NCBI GenBank assembly: GCA_034687125.1
Contig: JAQGBZ010000075.1
Span: 1-64,000 of the forward strand
Direction: 5' to 3'
Length of the DNA: 64,000 nucleotides
Source: Neelides folsomi
Lineage: Eukaryota > Arthropoda > Collembola > Neelipleona > Neelidae
The notes under the pieces are model-generated. The model was not told the origin of the DNA. It saw only the letters and a list, made by a program, of their open reading frames with translations, and ran no database searches. Both the position numbers and the translations under genes were made by a program. This document shows, one piece after another, positions 11,334 to 23,945 of the stretch. Positions within the stretch are counted from its first letter, which is position 1, and every line of letters begins with the position of its first letter.

Positions 11334-14150
11334 ATGGACGTAGAGGAATTGGCGGAGTCGAGATTATCCGTGAGGAATTTCGTTGCAGCACGTGCTCAAG
11401 AAATCATCACACTTTCGAGAAATCTTGGTATGAAATTAATGATTGAATAATTAAAAGATCTATTAACGTTGTCGCTTGTATATTGCTAATTTATATTATT
11501 CTTATAAATTGTGCATGTAAAACACTTACAATTATAGACACGATTTTAACAATTTAACTTTCAATTGCAGCTAATAAAGGAAGAGAAGGAGCCGTGAAGG
11601 GCTTCGCATTTCAACATGTGCCAAAGCATATGAGAAGACGGGCAGTGAGCCACAATCCGAAACGTCTCCCATCTCGACTCCAAATTGTCCACCTTAACCA
11701 AGTTGACAAAAGTTCAGGAGGAGTCAAGAAAAAAGGGAAAGTTCCTTCAAGGAAACACCGAAGAAGAAAATCAAATTTACTTCTGGAATACAACAGGAGA
11801 CAAAGAGAAATCAAATGGATTGAAACACATATTTGGCATGCAAAAAGGTTGCGAAATATGATAATTAAAATTATTGGTAATATAATTCAATTTATTATTA
11901 CTTACTTAATATGTTATGTTATAGTTTAATTATTTTAAATAGGTTTCACATGGAGGCTCGTTGGGGTTACAAAATTCCCATGTGTCCTTGTGACAAAGGT
12001 TATCGTTCCTTGTACAGAGCTTTTTCAACATCAGTCACTATGCAAGATCGGTCGTTTTATCAACCTATTCAATTGACAATTTCAAATCCCAATGAATTTT
12101 GCAATAATTTCATCAATCACCTTTCGCCCAACGAAGCAAACTCGGTTCCTTTTTTTTGTCAAACAACCAAGGAATCAACATTGAATTTTTATAAAGAAAA
12201 GGCCTATCCTTTCGGATTTGTCGGGATTGTTCGATATTTTTGGCAAAAGGTGAAAAATACAAATTATCTCATTTTCTATCTACATCCTGCTTACAAAGAT
12301 CAAGTGATTGAAGAACTTAGGAATGTTTTTGAATTGAGAGACATTGCATTCAATGAGATTCAAATATCAGAAATATCAAATGTTGAAATCGACCAGAAGG
12401 AAAAGTCAATCGATGAAGTTAAATTTGAAGCTAAGAAAGATATTGTAAGAAGATGTTATGAAAATGACAATCGGACTGTGAAATTGAATGAACTTGACGG
12501 ACTTTTAAATCGTTTGAGATTTTATGGACCGAAAGCAGCTCACATTTTTCAACAAGTTTTGAAGCCGATCGAAAACGAAAATGAAGAAAATAAAAGAATT
12601 TTTTCAAATGTGCAAGATATCATGGAAAATTTTGTCCTTCCATTGACTGTGAGAGATCCACGTGTGTTTCTACCGGAAAAAAGAGAATGGGAAAGTTTAA
12701 AAAATGAGAAATCTTCTGATAAAATGGAAATTAACTATCAAATTAATTACGACCAAGTTAATCTAAATTCGTCTATTTTCAACGAAGGAATTCTGTCCAA
12801 CATTGTGAAAGAGAAAATGAGCGAAGCAGAATTTTGTAAGCGAAGAAGCCAATTGCTAATTCCTGGTAATTCTTAAGATTTAAAGTTAAATCTAATAATA
12901 TTTATGTATTTCAATTGAAATAATAAAATAACATAAAGGTAATTAAATTCTTTTGTTTTAATAAAGGTTCCCAAATTGAGCTTCAAGAAGAAGAAAATAA
13001 AATTCCTATAATTTTAATAAAAAGTTCGGATTTTTACGATTTAATAATTCCGTGCAGTTGGACAATGCCATTTTGGATCTCATTTTCCTACCGTTCAATT
13101 CGAGCTTCTGGATTAAGAGATTCTCGTCATTTTGCCTTCGAACATGGAAATATTTTCTCTGAAGAATTTTTTGCTCCAGATTCCTCAACTGGTTTGAAAG
13201 AATTAAAAGATGAAGGCTCAGCATTAGAAGAAACCCATTTTCGACTTCCGCCAGCCAAAAGACCAAATTTAGTCAAACTCTCCACAGTTTTCCCGTTTCA
13301 TCCCAATTTCCAAACCTTGCTCTCATTTTTAAATTCAAATCTTGGATCCGATTTCTTTAAAGATTCAAAATGTCCAAAGCCATGTGCCTTTTTTGTTTTG
13401 AGGAACGCGAGTCTTATTAGAAAATTAAACTCAATTCAAAATGCTCCATTTGAAGACAATCTGAAGGAAATTAAAACATTTTTAGGAAATTCCAATTTGT
13501 TGGATGCCTTTGAGAGTTGTTTAATTGGAATTAAAATTGAGATCGCTGGGCGTGGAAATCCAAATAAATTCTCTGTGATTTCAATCCCTCAATTATCTAC
13601 GGATATTACACAGGGTTTCGATGAACCTCCCAGAACCGATGAAACTCAAAAAGAACGAGAAGAATTGAAGAAAAAGCATACGAAATTCATGGCCTATTTA
13701 AGAAAAAAACGGAAGAAGTATCGCAAGAAAAACAGAGAAGCAGATGAAGAAGAAAAAGCAGAAAATCTGAAGAAAATTTTAACTTACGATTCTTCAACAA
13801 TTTCTGAGGTTTTTAATTCTAAAATGAATTCCCTTTGGGTTCCTTCAACTTCAAAGATTTCAACTTCTCCGATAAATAACGGCGAGATTCTTCAAGATTG
13901 TCCTGAAGCTGTCGAGGCTGCAGAACTTAGGAAATTGCCCAGAATCCCAATTGGCTTTGTTACTTCTGGAGGTGAAGCGTACAAAATAGGGAAATGTCAA
14001 GGATTGGGTTATGTCTCCTTATATGGATTCCTTAAGCTCAAATCAAAGTTAAGTGAACTCAATTTGTCTGATAACATAGTTTTAATTAGAAATTGGAATG
14101 AGAGTTTAATTCATAGAAGTGCAATTCTCCGCTTGTGCGAAATTAATTAG
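11334..14150 (+). CDS. POP1: RNase P/MRP scaffold subunit POP1
   Basis: Four exons (11334-11427, 11571-11847, 11943-12865, 12967-14150) give 825 residues. POP1 is the largest protein of RNase P and RNase MRP and holds the catalytic RNA. The N-terminal POP1 domain has the diagnostic HVPKHMRRRAVSHNPKRLPS (about residues 45-65). The basic stretch KKKGKVPSRKHRRRKSNLL follows, then THIWHAKRFHMEARWGYKIP, the most conserved block of the family. The POPLD domain starts with exon 4 and includes IPCSWTMPFWISFSYRSIRASGL and LPPAKRPNLVKL. A lysine/arginine-rich loop (KKHTKFMAYLRKKRKKYRKK) precedes the C-terminal region, which keeps IPIGFVTSGGEAYKIGKCQGLGYVS. The third exon is followed in frame by a few codons and a stop at 12874-12876, but a donor at 12866 restores the full-length protein. 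Identity is secure; exon borders are supported by phase. Confidence 0.95.
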
Positions 14151-14819
14151 AAATTGATCCTTTACAAATAACTGTTACTGTTGATTAATACAAACATGTG
14201 TACCACAAGTACCCTGTGTGGTATTTATGTTTTTATATTCACAATATTTTCCAAACCTCTACATGTTTTAAACTACCATGTAGCGTTCTCATATTTTTAC
14301 ATCAATGGTGTAATAAAATAATTTAATTTTCAGAATCAATAATATCAAGTGTGTTTTGAGCATATTTTGAAGTTAGTTATTATATTACATATTTGTAGTA
14401 CTGTAGATAGCTTCATTACTTTATAAATATACGAATCTTCACATGTTATTTAATTAAGCATTATCGATTATCATTAACCTTTTGACATTCTTTTGATCTT
14501 TTCCTGATTCTTGAACTTTCATTTCATAATCATAAGTAACTTATACTTAAATACATGCATATTATATCTTATCTTATATGAATAATGTATAGTACATATG
14601 AATAGAATTACTTTATATTGCATACATTTATTAGACTATCGTTAAGCAAAAAAGCGTAAAAACGAATTGAGTACAACGAGAGCGAATATTAAGCAGTGTG
14701 TTTAATACATTTATGTGTAATATGAATATGAAAATTTTTGAATTTATTATTTAGACAATTGGATTTAGTTGGACAATTTTGATTATTTAATTACTTATTA
14801 GAACAAGTGATTTTTTAGC
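14151..14819. other. intergenic AT-rich DNA
   Basis: This stretch holds the POP1 3' UTR and the P450 upstream region. No ORF or repeat with support was seen. Confidence 0.4.
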
Positions 14820-16630
14820 ATGTGTGGATTTGTTACTTATCTTTTATTCTTCTTAACTGCGTTTATCATTTGCATCTTGAAAGTTGTAAAGGTCAAAGGG
14901 AAATATTTGATAGAATTTCCTGGCATTCTTCGCCGTCGTTCTCATTCCGATTCTCCTTGTCCTAATCAAGAGATGATTCACGAAAAAGATATTGAAAACA
15001 TGCACAAATTCGGCCCCATTTGGACTGTGAGTTTCATCTTTGTCATTTTACACGTCCAAACTGCTCCATTTTTCTTAGACCTTCCGTCTATGAATTATGA
15101 CACAAGAATTCACACCTCTTTTTCATTATTATTTATTATTTCAATTAACATATTAGTTATTATTACATGAATCATGAATTGCTTAACATTTGTAGATGTC
15201 CGAAGGAGAAACGGAAAATGTTTTCATCGCAGATCCCAAACATTTGAAGAATGTTCTTGTCAAGGACTTTGCACATTTTCATAGCAGGAATGATCGGACT
15301 TCTGGAGATCCCATTTTAGGCCAAATGATGAATTCATTACATGGTGAATTTGGGATTGCCATTTAATAAAATTAGAATAAAATACTTTAAAATTACTAAT
15401 TGAATTTCTTGAATTAAATTAGGAGAAAAATGGAAATGGATTCGGTCCATATTTAGCCCAGGTTTCACAACAGGGCGAATCAATGAGATGAAAGAAGCAG
15501 TCGAGAGCTCAATTGGACACTTAATTGAACAAATTCAAAACAACGATGATGTGGACGTTCTTAAGTAGCTTAATTAATTAATTTATCTTTATGAAATTAT
15601 GAATTTAAGTTTTAGCTAATTTAAAAAACTCTTCATTTTTATAGACTTTACTCCAAATTTACGATTGAGGTTCTTTTTAAAGCTTTCTTTGGAATTGAAG
15701 CTTCAGAAAATTTAATTAAAGAAGCTCAAAAGCTAACTGCTGATAAGCCAAATGATGAAACCTTTTCTTTGTATATTAAAGGTGGGCTCTGAATTCCTAT
15801 TTTGTAGTTTGGTTTGTAATCTTTAATTGCTGTTGAACTTATCTCTAATAATTTGAATAATTTCAGACATATTCCCTCAATTGGATAAAATCATTTTCAA
15901 GATTTCGAATTATTTCAAAAAAGATTCTCCTCAATTTTTTCTCGATCTCTTTCGCCACATTCATCGGGAATCTCTATCTCCCAACATGTACTTTTTTGAC
16001 CGGATCTCCAAATGTACACAAACTCCACTTGACGAGATTTCCCTCTTTGCCCAAGGACTCCTCTTCATATTTGCTGCCCATGACACAGGGACACTCGCCC
16101 TCACTGCACTCACAGCCCATTTGGCATCAAATCCCCAAGCCCAAGAGAAAATTCTCTTAGGGGCAAGAAACAAAGATAAGAAATATGTCACAAGTTGCAT
16201 CAAAGAGTCTTTGCGCCTTCATAGCCCACTGGTCAGATTGAGAAGAAAATGCCAAAAAGATTATGAATCTGGTGATTTGAAAATTGGAAAAGGAACGATG
16301 ATTTATGTCCCAATTTATGCTCTTCATATGAATCCGGCTTTGTTCCCAAATCCTGAGAGATTCATTCCAGAGAGGTTTTTGCACACTGAAGATGTTACTC
16401 CGTATTCTTTTCTCCCATTTGGTGCAGGACCGAGGAATTGTTTGGGAATGAGATTCGCAATTGAAGAAATGATTTTAACCATTGAAGGCTTATTGAAAAA
16501 TTATAAATTCCTTCTTCTTCCTGAGACGGAAATGAGGTTTAAAAAAGGGATGCCATTTAATATTGGGATAAAAAATCCGGTCAAAATCCGGTTTCAACCC
16601 CGGGAATCACCGAACTTAAATGATAAATGA
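14820..16630 (+). CDS. microsomal cytochrome P450, CYP3 clan (CYP13/25-like)
   Basis: Five exons (14820-15026, 15196-15343, 15423-15564, 15645-15781, 15867-16630) give 465 residues, somewhat short for a P450 (about 500). It should be a haem monooxygenase of the endoplasmic reticulum. The N-terminal membrane anchor is residues about 1-25. The C-helix EKWKWIRSIFSPGFTTGRI with VLVKDFAHF before it points to the CYP3 clan. The I-helix oxygen-binding motif reads FIFAAHDTGT, the K-helix ExxR reads KESLRLHSP, and the PERF region (FIPERF) is present. The haem-cysteine loop is PFGAGPRNCLGMRF. All catalytic motifs are intact. Oddly, only about 29 residues separate the I-helix block from ExxR, roughly a dozen fewer than usual, so the J/J' helix region looks shortened, and the F-G region is also compact. 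Substrate cannot be read from sequence. Confidence 0.9.
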
Positions 16631-17072
16631 TAAACATTCAATTTAAACTTACTCAAATCTAATGATAAATAAACTAAACTATTTGCATTATTAGTATAAA
16701 TGAATAATTTCTTAATTGTCATTGTCTGTTGTCTGCTTTCTCAATCTCCATTATGACTGTAACATAAATATTGGGAGGAATAATATGTAACATAACTAAA
16801 AATGTTTATTTATGTAATACATAAAAATGTAATATTCAACTTTTAATATAACATTAAGATATTTTTAAATTAGTAATTCTGAAACTATTTTGCATTGCAC
16901 TGTTGTTTCACCAATGAAATTCAATGAAGGACAGAAGAGCATTCCCAGTAAGAAAATAGTTCGGTAATGCATATAACCTGAATTAGATTTAAATATTCAA
17001 TTTTTAATGGAAGATTGAGCAAAAGGAAGTGAACATAAGCATAAGGGAATGTTCCGACATTCTTTTGGATGG
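16631..17072. other. intergenic
   Basis: AATAAA near 16668 fits the P450 3' end. The rest is AT-rich and precedes the TATA box of the next gene. Nothing else was seen. Confidence 0.4.
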
Positions 17073-17080
17073 TATAAAAG
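17073..17080 (+). promoter_or_regulatory. TATA box of the proline-rich secreted protein gene
   Basis: TATAAAAG lies 72 bp before the ATG at 17145, which predicts a transcription start near 17103 and a short 5' UTR. Confidence 0.65.
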
Positions 17081-17144
17081 GAAAGAATCAGAAGATGAAT
17101 TATCACACATCTCTCTGGTCTTTGTAAAGAAGAAAGGAATTAAG

Positions 17145-18146
17145 ATGAAGTTCTTCACGTTGTTCGTTCTTGTGGCGGCAGTCGCCGGTTCAATGGCTGT
17201 CCCCAATTCGGTAAGGGTCTTTTTCTCACATTGAGTATTAAATATTAAACAATTAATGTTTTGATAAAATTTGTTTATTTATTTTGATTTCACAGGATGG
17301 AGAATCGTTCTCAGATGGTTCAAAAATTCGTGTTAGAAGAACGAATCCTCCACCACCTCCACCACCTCCACCACCACCTCCACCACCACCTCCACCACCA
17401 CCTCCACCACCACCACCTCCACCACCACCTCCACCATCACCAATGGCACCAATGAGCAGTATTTATGATATGATGCAAGGGTAAAGTTCACTATAATTTA
17501 TCCAATACTGGATAATCAACTGCATTAACAATTGAACGTTTTTTACATTTAAGGATGATGAGTCCACCTTCTCCTCCTAAATCAGATGATTACTATTATA
17601 CATCAAACTACTATGTACGTTTGTCAATCTCATCCTTTTTAATTAATGATTGTTTAATCAATTTTGTTAACACATATTATTGTATGTGTATTAATTTTTT
17701 ATATAATATTTATCATTTCTTTCCAGCCCGCAGCCCCAGCATATCCTCCATATTCCTCGTACTCCACTCCACAATACTATCCAGTGTACCAGAGCTACGC
17801 TCCAGCTTATCCAACTGCACCTTACTACTCTCCAGCGCCTTACTATGCACCAGCTCCAGTTTATTACGCTCCAGTGTACGCACCAGCACCAGTGTACGCA
17901 CCAGCGCCAGTATATGCTCCAGCTCCAGTATATGCTCCAGCTCCAGTATATGCTCCAGCTCCAGTATATGCTCCAGCTCCAGTTTATACCCCAGTTCCAG
18001 TGTACATTCCAGCTCCAGTGTACGCTCCAGCTCCAGTGTATACTCCACCTGCTCCAGTGTATACTCCAGCTCCTGCTCCAGTGTATTCTCCAGCTCCTTA
18101 TTCTCCTCCAACATCACCACCAGCTCCACCAGCACCATATTATTAA
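17145..18146 (+). CDS. proline/tyrosine-rich secreted repeat protein
   Basis: Four exons (17145-17210, 17296-17480, 17554-17614, 17727-18146) give 243 residues. A signal peptide (MKFFTLFVLVAAVAGSMA) is followed by a small basic segment (KIRVRRTN), then an uninterrupted run of about 30 prolines. After a short MSPPSPPK-DDYYY segment, the C-terminal half is made of APAPVY hexapeptides, with further Tyr/Pro-rich YAPAP and YSPAP variants, ending in PAPYY. Repeated Pro-Tyr sequence of this kind suits a cross-linked extracellular matrix, cuticle or glue protein, but function is inferred from composition. No cysteine or catalytic domain is visible. The exon pattern is supported by phase and by the ORFs on either side. 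AATAAA follows at 18181. Several overlapping ORFs here are frame shadows of the repeats. Confidence 0.85.
17349..17441 (+). repeat. CCA/CCT microsatellite encoding polyproline
   Basis: A near-perfect run of CCA and CCT codons spans about 90 bp and encodes the polyproline tract. Two alternating codons make it a slippage-prone, probably length-variable repeat. Confidence 0.85.
17870..18062 (+). repeat. 18-bp tandem repeat encoding APAPVY
   Basis: Imperfect 18-bp units of the type GCTCCAGCTCCAGTATAT occur about ten times in tandem inside the last exon of the proline-rich gene. The middle copies are nearly identical, which suggests recent expansion. Confidence 0.8.
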
Positions 18147-18883
18147 ATGTGATCTTTATGTCAAAATATTTAATCCATTGAATAAATTGACTCGATCTTT
18201 GAACTATGTATTTATATTTATTGTAAATAATTCAATTAATCATTATAATCATTAAAATCATAATTCTATACAAAATTTTTATGAATGGAAATATTAACAA
18301 AAGAATGAGCAAATTGAACGTTTTGTTTGCAATGAGATATTCAGATTATATAAGAGCTTAAATGCCGCTATCATAAATTATATTACTTTACATTTACATG
18401 TTACAAGTTACAATACAAACTTCACACTCTCACTATAATACGAATAATATCAATACCTACATTATTTTTGAGGAAAGTGAAAATGAATTTCTCATATTTA
18501 TTAATTTTCTAAATGGGAATTAACTAATTATCCAATTAGCTTTAAATATTTTTATTGTTCAAAAGTTGAACAATATTGTGTTAGCTAGAATCTTATTCTC
18601 AATACTCTAAAAAAACTGCATAAATGGACCTGATGACGTGAGTTAGAGATATATTAATGTATAGCTATTATTGTTTAATGTTCTTATTTTTTAATTTAAA
18701 CTTTATTACAACTTTTATATCATTTTTGAATTTAAAAATTTTAACGAAAGTTGACCTGTGTTCAAATAATAATTAATAAAGTTACATTTATTCAATGCTA
18801 CTGTATAAAAATTAAGGGGGTTCCAAATTGAACAATGAAACATTCTCTGTATTATTCGAAATGTTTTTTATGTTTTATATTTT
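18147..18883. other. intergenic AT-rich DNA
   Basis: After the polyadenylation signal at 18181 nothing beyond AT-rich sequence is seen before DCAF15. Confidence 0.4.
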
Positions 18884-21800
18884 ATGGGTTTAGATATTGA
18901 CGAGATGTTCCAGACACCACCATATTATCCAACTGACTGCTATTTTGACTCCCAAGACAGACTCCGATGTCGAACATCAAGGAACGATTTCGGGATCGTT
19001 CATTCCTTGCTCAACAGAGAAGTATTCTTTTATTTTTAAACTTTGTGTATTTGTTATTGGTAATTTATTTTTTGAATAACATTTATAAATCCTAATCAGG
19101 TTCATGGCAAGAGAGTCGACAGATGTAACAATCCATTTGGGAGCTCGATTCCTATTCGACTCCGGATGCCAGTAGAGAATGTCATTCCTCAAAGGGTTTT
19201 AGAAGCTGGGTAAATTACATTTAAATTCTAAAAGCCCAATTCCAGTTTTGCCTTTTGAATCTAACTAACGATAAAATCTGTTAACTATATAATATTTTTA
19301 AAAAGAACTAATGTTGAAAACATAATTGCAGTAATATCTTTATGGGATTTACATCTTGTGGAACTTATCTTCTCTCCTATACCGTCCGTCCAGCTGGAGA
19401 AGCTCTTCATAATTTCTCTTGGTCCGAGTCTTCTTGTTTCATTTACACTCTTCATTTTTGGCTCTTTCGCCCATATGGGGAAGTGAAGAAAGTTTGCAAG
19501 GTCCCACTCTTCGACCCTGACGGAGTTTCCGATTCTTCGCTCCTCATTGAAATTTCTCAATGGCGAGGGGACGACAAACGTCTTCTCATTACGGGATCAT
19601 CGGTAAACCCGGATTCAGGGTACAGAGAGGCCAATCATTCCGTATTTTTTGCAACACTGGCTACGGTTCCTCATCCCCACTCTTGCAATGACTGTCGCTA
19701 CGTTTTCACAGAGGATATTGAAGATGGTGAGTGGATGTGGATAATAATTTTATCAATTAAACATTAAAACTATACAATAGCAATGGAATCGAATCAAAGT
19801 AAACATAAAAATATTTGTTGATTTGTAATCTTTATTTATTTAGAGTCAATGGGAGAGAATCGAACTCGACTAAATTGTTTAAAACACGGGCTGACAATTC
19901 ATCTCTCCTTCGATCTCGTCCCTCCTTTCCCAAAATTCAGCTCCGATGTTTCGCTAAGATTCAAAGACTCTGTCGTTTTCAATTCTGGGAATTTCATCCA
20001 CATCCTCCAGTTTAAATATAAAGAGCCGAGTAAGACTATTCCGAACATCCAAGAAAAACGACCGCAATATCAGGCAAAAATCCCTGGAGGCAGAAACGAA
20101 CTCAAAGGGAGTGTTTGGTTCAAAAATCAATTGAATCCAAATTGGCTCCGTCCTTTAGCTTTTACCTCAACCAATAATTCTACATTACTCAACCAAAGAA
20201 CTCATTCGACTTTAATTGCTCATTCAACAAGGCTCAATATGAAACTCCCGGTCCCAGAAGCAGAAACTGAAATGGAAGAAAATGTCGTTGCTGTCAATTC
20301 ATTGGAATCTTTTCTTGCTTTTCTTCCCAATACAACCGCCACAGCCCTTCGTTTTCCTCCGCTCGTTCCTCATCGTCGTCCCTCAATGGATTCTTCAGGG
20401 GACAATTTTGTCTCTCCTTCCCCGTCCTCAGACATTTCAGAACAAAGTCTGGGAGATAATTCGGTCTCAAACCCTAGCATATTAAAACCTGCTTCGTCTG
20501 CATTGCGCCACGGAGATCCGAAATGTCCGGAAAACCCGAGTGCGAATAGTAAAGTGAAGTTAATGCCTCCACCGAGAACAACTAACGGAAGGAAATTTTT
20601 CAAAGATTTTCGTCCTGGGGCCCGAAATATTAATGCTACAATTAAGAAACTCCAAGGAGTCCAAGGTGGGAAAAAGGAAGAAGAGAAATTGGGAGCTTTT
20701 GACGTATTTGAAGTTTTTCGTGAAGATGTTTTGCCACTCCCAGAGAGAAATTTCTCTTCGTTTCGAAAACGACGACTAGCTGATAAAAAATATGAATTTA
20801 TTGAGACTGAACACGAATTCTCCACTGAGAATATTTTACCTTTGAAGCTCTGCAGAAGAAGTGGGAAAATAACTTCAAGTAGAGAAAATCCGCAAGATTT
20901 GCTGAATTCCGGTGGTGGGGAAAGTTCAACATTATCATTTGAATTTAATCCTTCTCCGAGATCTCCACGTGGAAGTTTGTACAATTCAGCAGCCTCCATT
21001 GCAACATTCGGTGGATTTTCACCAAATGGAGGAAAATCCCCCGGTTATTCTGTAGATTTCGAAGGAATTCTCCGCCCATTGAGTCAAAATCAAAAAATCT
21101 CCGGAATTATAAAAGTGAAAACTCCAATTTCTTCTCCTTTAGCTGAAGAGAAAGAGAAGAAGAAAAAGAATTGTGGACAAACCAATGTCAACCAAATTCC
21201 GACCTTCACGATGACCGTCAATTGCATTGCCAAAGTTGTGAAGACTTTTATGGAGAAATATGATTTGAGGGAAACTTCCAATTCAGAAGAGAGAAGAGGA
21301 GGGACGGATGAAGAAGACATCAATTGCTGTCCAATTGATCTTCCTATTTCCGTTCATGGGATGGCTCAAGAGAAATTGGGAGTAATTGCGAATGCAAAAG
21401 CTCCAACAACCACACGACCAATTGTCCAAATTACCCAACAGACCCTGGATATTGAAATGCTTTGTAATGAAGTTGCAACATTGATTTGCATTTCTCATGA
21501 AAAACAATTCTCTTCTTGTATCGACTACGACGTAGCAATTGTTGACGTAAGATATTTACTTTTATGTTTAATAATTTATTAATTTTTCTTAATTTTAAAG
21601 TCTACTGATATATTATTTTTCTTAATAACTAATAACTGTAATAAAAATTATTTAATAGCATTATAATGATTTTTTATTTAACAGGTTTGCCCAAACAACG
21701 GAAGCGTTACAGCAGTCGTAGCTGTTGTGGTCCAAGTCCTAAGTAGTAGCACTATTACTAAAGGGAGTCGCAGAGTTCCTCTAGGCCTTTGTGAAATTCC

Positions 21801-22329
21801 ACGTGAGAAATTCGAACTTGTGTTTTCCTTCGTTTGGAATCCTTCAACGGAATCGGCCAAAATCCTTTACATGGGAAACCTCGTTGAGATTCAAAGGTTC
21901 CCAATGAATTGGCACCCAACGGAACAATTGTTGAAAATCATTCGAGCCAAGAGAACTGCTGCCACTGAAAATTTTTATAATATGAGAATTCTAAGGAACG
22001 AGAGGGCTGTGATGGAATGTAATCATAATTATTTATTTTTGTGAATTGTTTTCATTCTATTATGATTATTGACATTTAATGCAAAAGATTTCTGATATCA
22101 ATAAGAAAATTAGTTCAATTGATTAATTATTTTTTATTTGATAGGGTTAAGCGTTGATGAAATTTCCGATGCTCAAGGGCTCATTACGCTATATAAGGAA
22201 GATACTGGAAGTCAATATTCTGAACGCCAATATTCAACATCACAGGAAGTTTTGAGGGCAAGGGCGTTGGCGCTTATTGACAGATCTTCTGCTGCCTCTA
22301 CTACGACAAGTGACGACGAAGACTTTTAA
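18884..22329 (+). CDS. DCAF15: DCAF15-like DDB1/CUL4-associated factor
   Basis: Six exons (18884-19021, 19100-19209, 19332-19726, 19844-21546, 21685-22018, 22145-22329) give 954 residues; human DCAF15 is 600. DCAF15 is a substrate receptor of the CUL4-DDB1 ubiquitin ligase. The N-terminal WD40-like half matches: NIFMGFTSCGTYLLSYT, a LHFWLFRPYGEVKKV strand, VFFATLATVPHPHSCNDCRY (the CxxC block) and LKHGLTIHLSFDLVPPFPKF. A long Ser/Pro-rich, probably disordered middle of roughly 400 residues explains the extra length. The C-terminal half has LDIEMLCNEVATLI and FSSCIDYDVAIVDVCPNN, the conserved DYDIVILEVCP block. The start is either 18884 or the in-frame ATG at 18905. The serine-rich acidic end (TTTSDDEDF) was not expected. 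Family membership is confident; function in this organism is inferred. Confidence 0.87.
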
Positions 22330-23937
22330 AAATTTCTCGTATAAAGTCTTTTCATTCAATTTTAGATAAAATATGAAAACGGCATTTAATTAGTATAACC
22401 TAGAATGACTTGGTTTTAAAATATAATTTTTAATTACCAATTTCTCAAAGCTTCCATGTTAGAATATTTTATTCTAAATTGACTACATTATTGAAAAATT
22501 GGATTGTTTTTCTATTTATTATTGTTTTAATTTTGTATATTTTATTTGTCTAAAATACTAAAAGAATACACCTTAATGTATGTAGACGCTGTAGAACTAC
22601 TATAATATTATACTTGTTTTTTTATTTAGTAAAGCTTGTTTTTTTAATTTAATATCTCACAGATGTAAAATTCATCGATCATAAACAACATATAAAACAT
22701 TCAAAGGTACCTTTGTAATATGTAAAGTTTAATTTTTAACATTTTTGTTAAATTCCCATAAATAAACTTATTTTAAGTTCATTTGAGGGTTAAATTCATA
22801 GAATGCAAACAAGGGATTTAAAATGGTGTTTACAAAATATATACGTATTTAAAAATACTAAAAGCATCACCAAGATTTAAGAAAATGTATTGAAAAATTG
22901 TGAAATTAAATATTCCAATATAAGCATCACTTTTTAAATAAAGTCAACTTCAATTAAGTTTAATTTAAATTATGTAATGTAGAATTATGTTATGCATTTG
23001 TTAGAAATGATGAGACTGTAATAAATGGTAATAAATGATATTAATTCTTCACATATTCTCTATAATATTATATATTGTATTTAGTATAAAAGTAAAATGT
23101 CTATCTATGATATTATAATAAATCTTTTAGTAAATCTATTAAAGCCGATGAAAGCTTGAAAATAAATGATTTAATATTCTACTATAATTCATTGAATCTG
23201 ATTTGCATTAAAAGCATGAATTCATTTTTTATAATTATTTAAATATATATATATTATTCAATTTTTATCTTAACTGAAAATAAAATTTAAAAATACATAC
23301 GTAAATAAATAAAAATCGAGTTTCGGTTATATGCTAGTCATAACTTTTTTCTTATGTATTATTATTATTATTATCTCTATCTGTATCTATTTAATTCTAT
23401 TATACAAGAATTTAATCCTTTTAATAATCTATTCTAATTGGAACGGTAAGAAAATAAGATTCTGAAAACATCACAATAGAACGTATTCGATATTTTTAGG
23501 TTAAATAAAATACAATGGTTTAAAGTATTAAGGATTTACAATTAGTCAGGCATTAGAATTTGAATAATTATTTTGAAGTGGGAGATAAGGTCTGATGAAC
23601 GATCTGATAGCAAGAGAATCTACTTCCCTAAGTACTTTTAGTATACACACGTATGTGATCTATTTAATTATAGTTATGCATAAAGAGCCTTCTACTCACA
23701 ATTATGATGGACGACAACTTCAGAGCAAGCGATAGTGCGTGAAAAAGTCGTCAATGCACTTTTGCACACTTTGACTACACTTTTCCTGTAGGTACATAAA
23801 ATATATAACTTTTGATAGAGTTTGAGTCTCGCGATACAGTTTGTTTATGCCAATCTTCTCTATGTATTTATTACAGCACTGATACTGTTTCAAATGTTAG
23901 GCATCGTCAATGTGAATCGTAAATAAATGTTTCAATA

Positions 23938-23945
23938 CCATGCCA
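23938..23945. repeat. 8-bp target-site duplication, left copy
   Basis: CCATGCCA directly precedes the element, and an identical copy at 24361-24368 follows it. A perfect 8-bp duplication is the hallmark of the hAT superfamily. Confidence 0.9.

Noticed and set aside
17555-18255. Serine-, glutamine- and glutamate/leucine-rich ORFs over the proline-rich gene
   Set aside because: They are alternative frames of the same 18-bp repeat; only the spliced APAPVY frame has a signal peptide and coherent exons.
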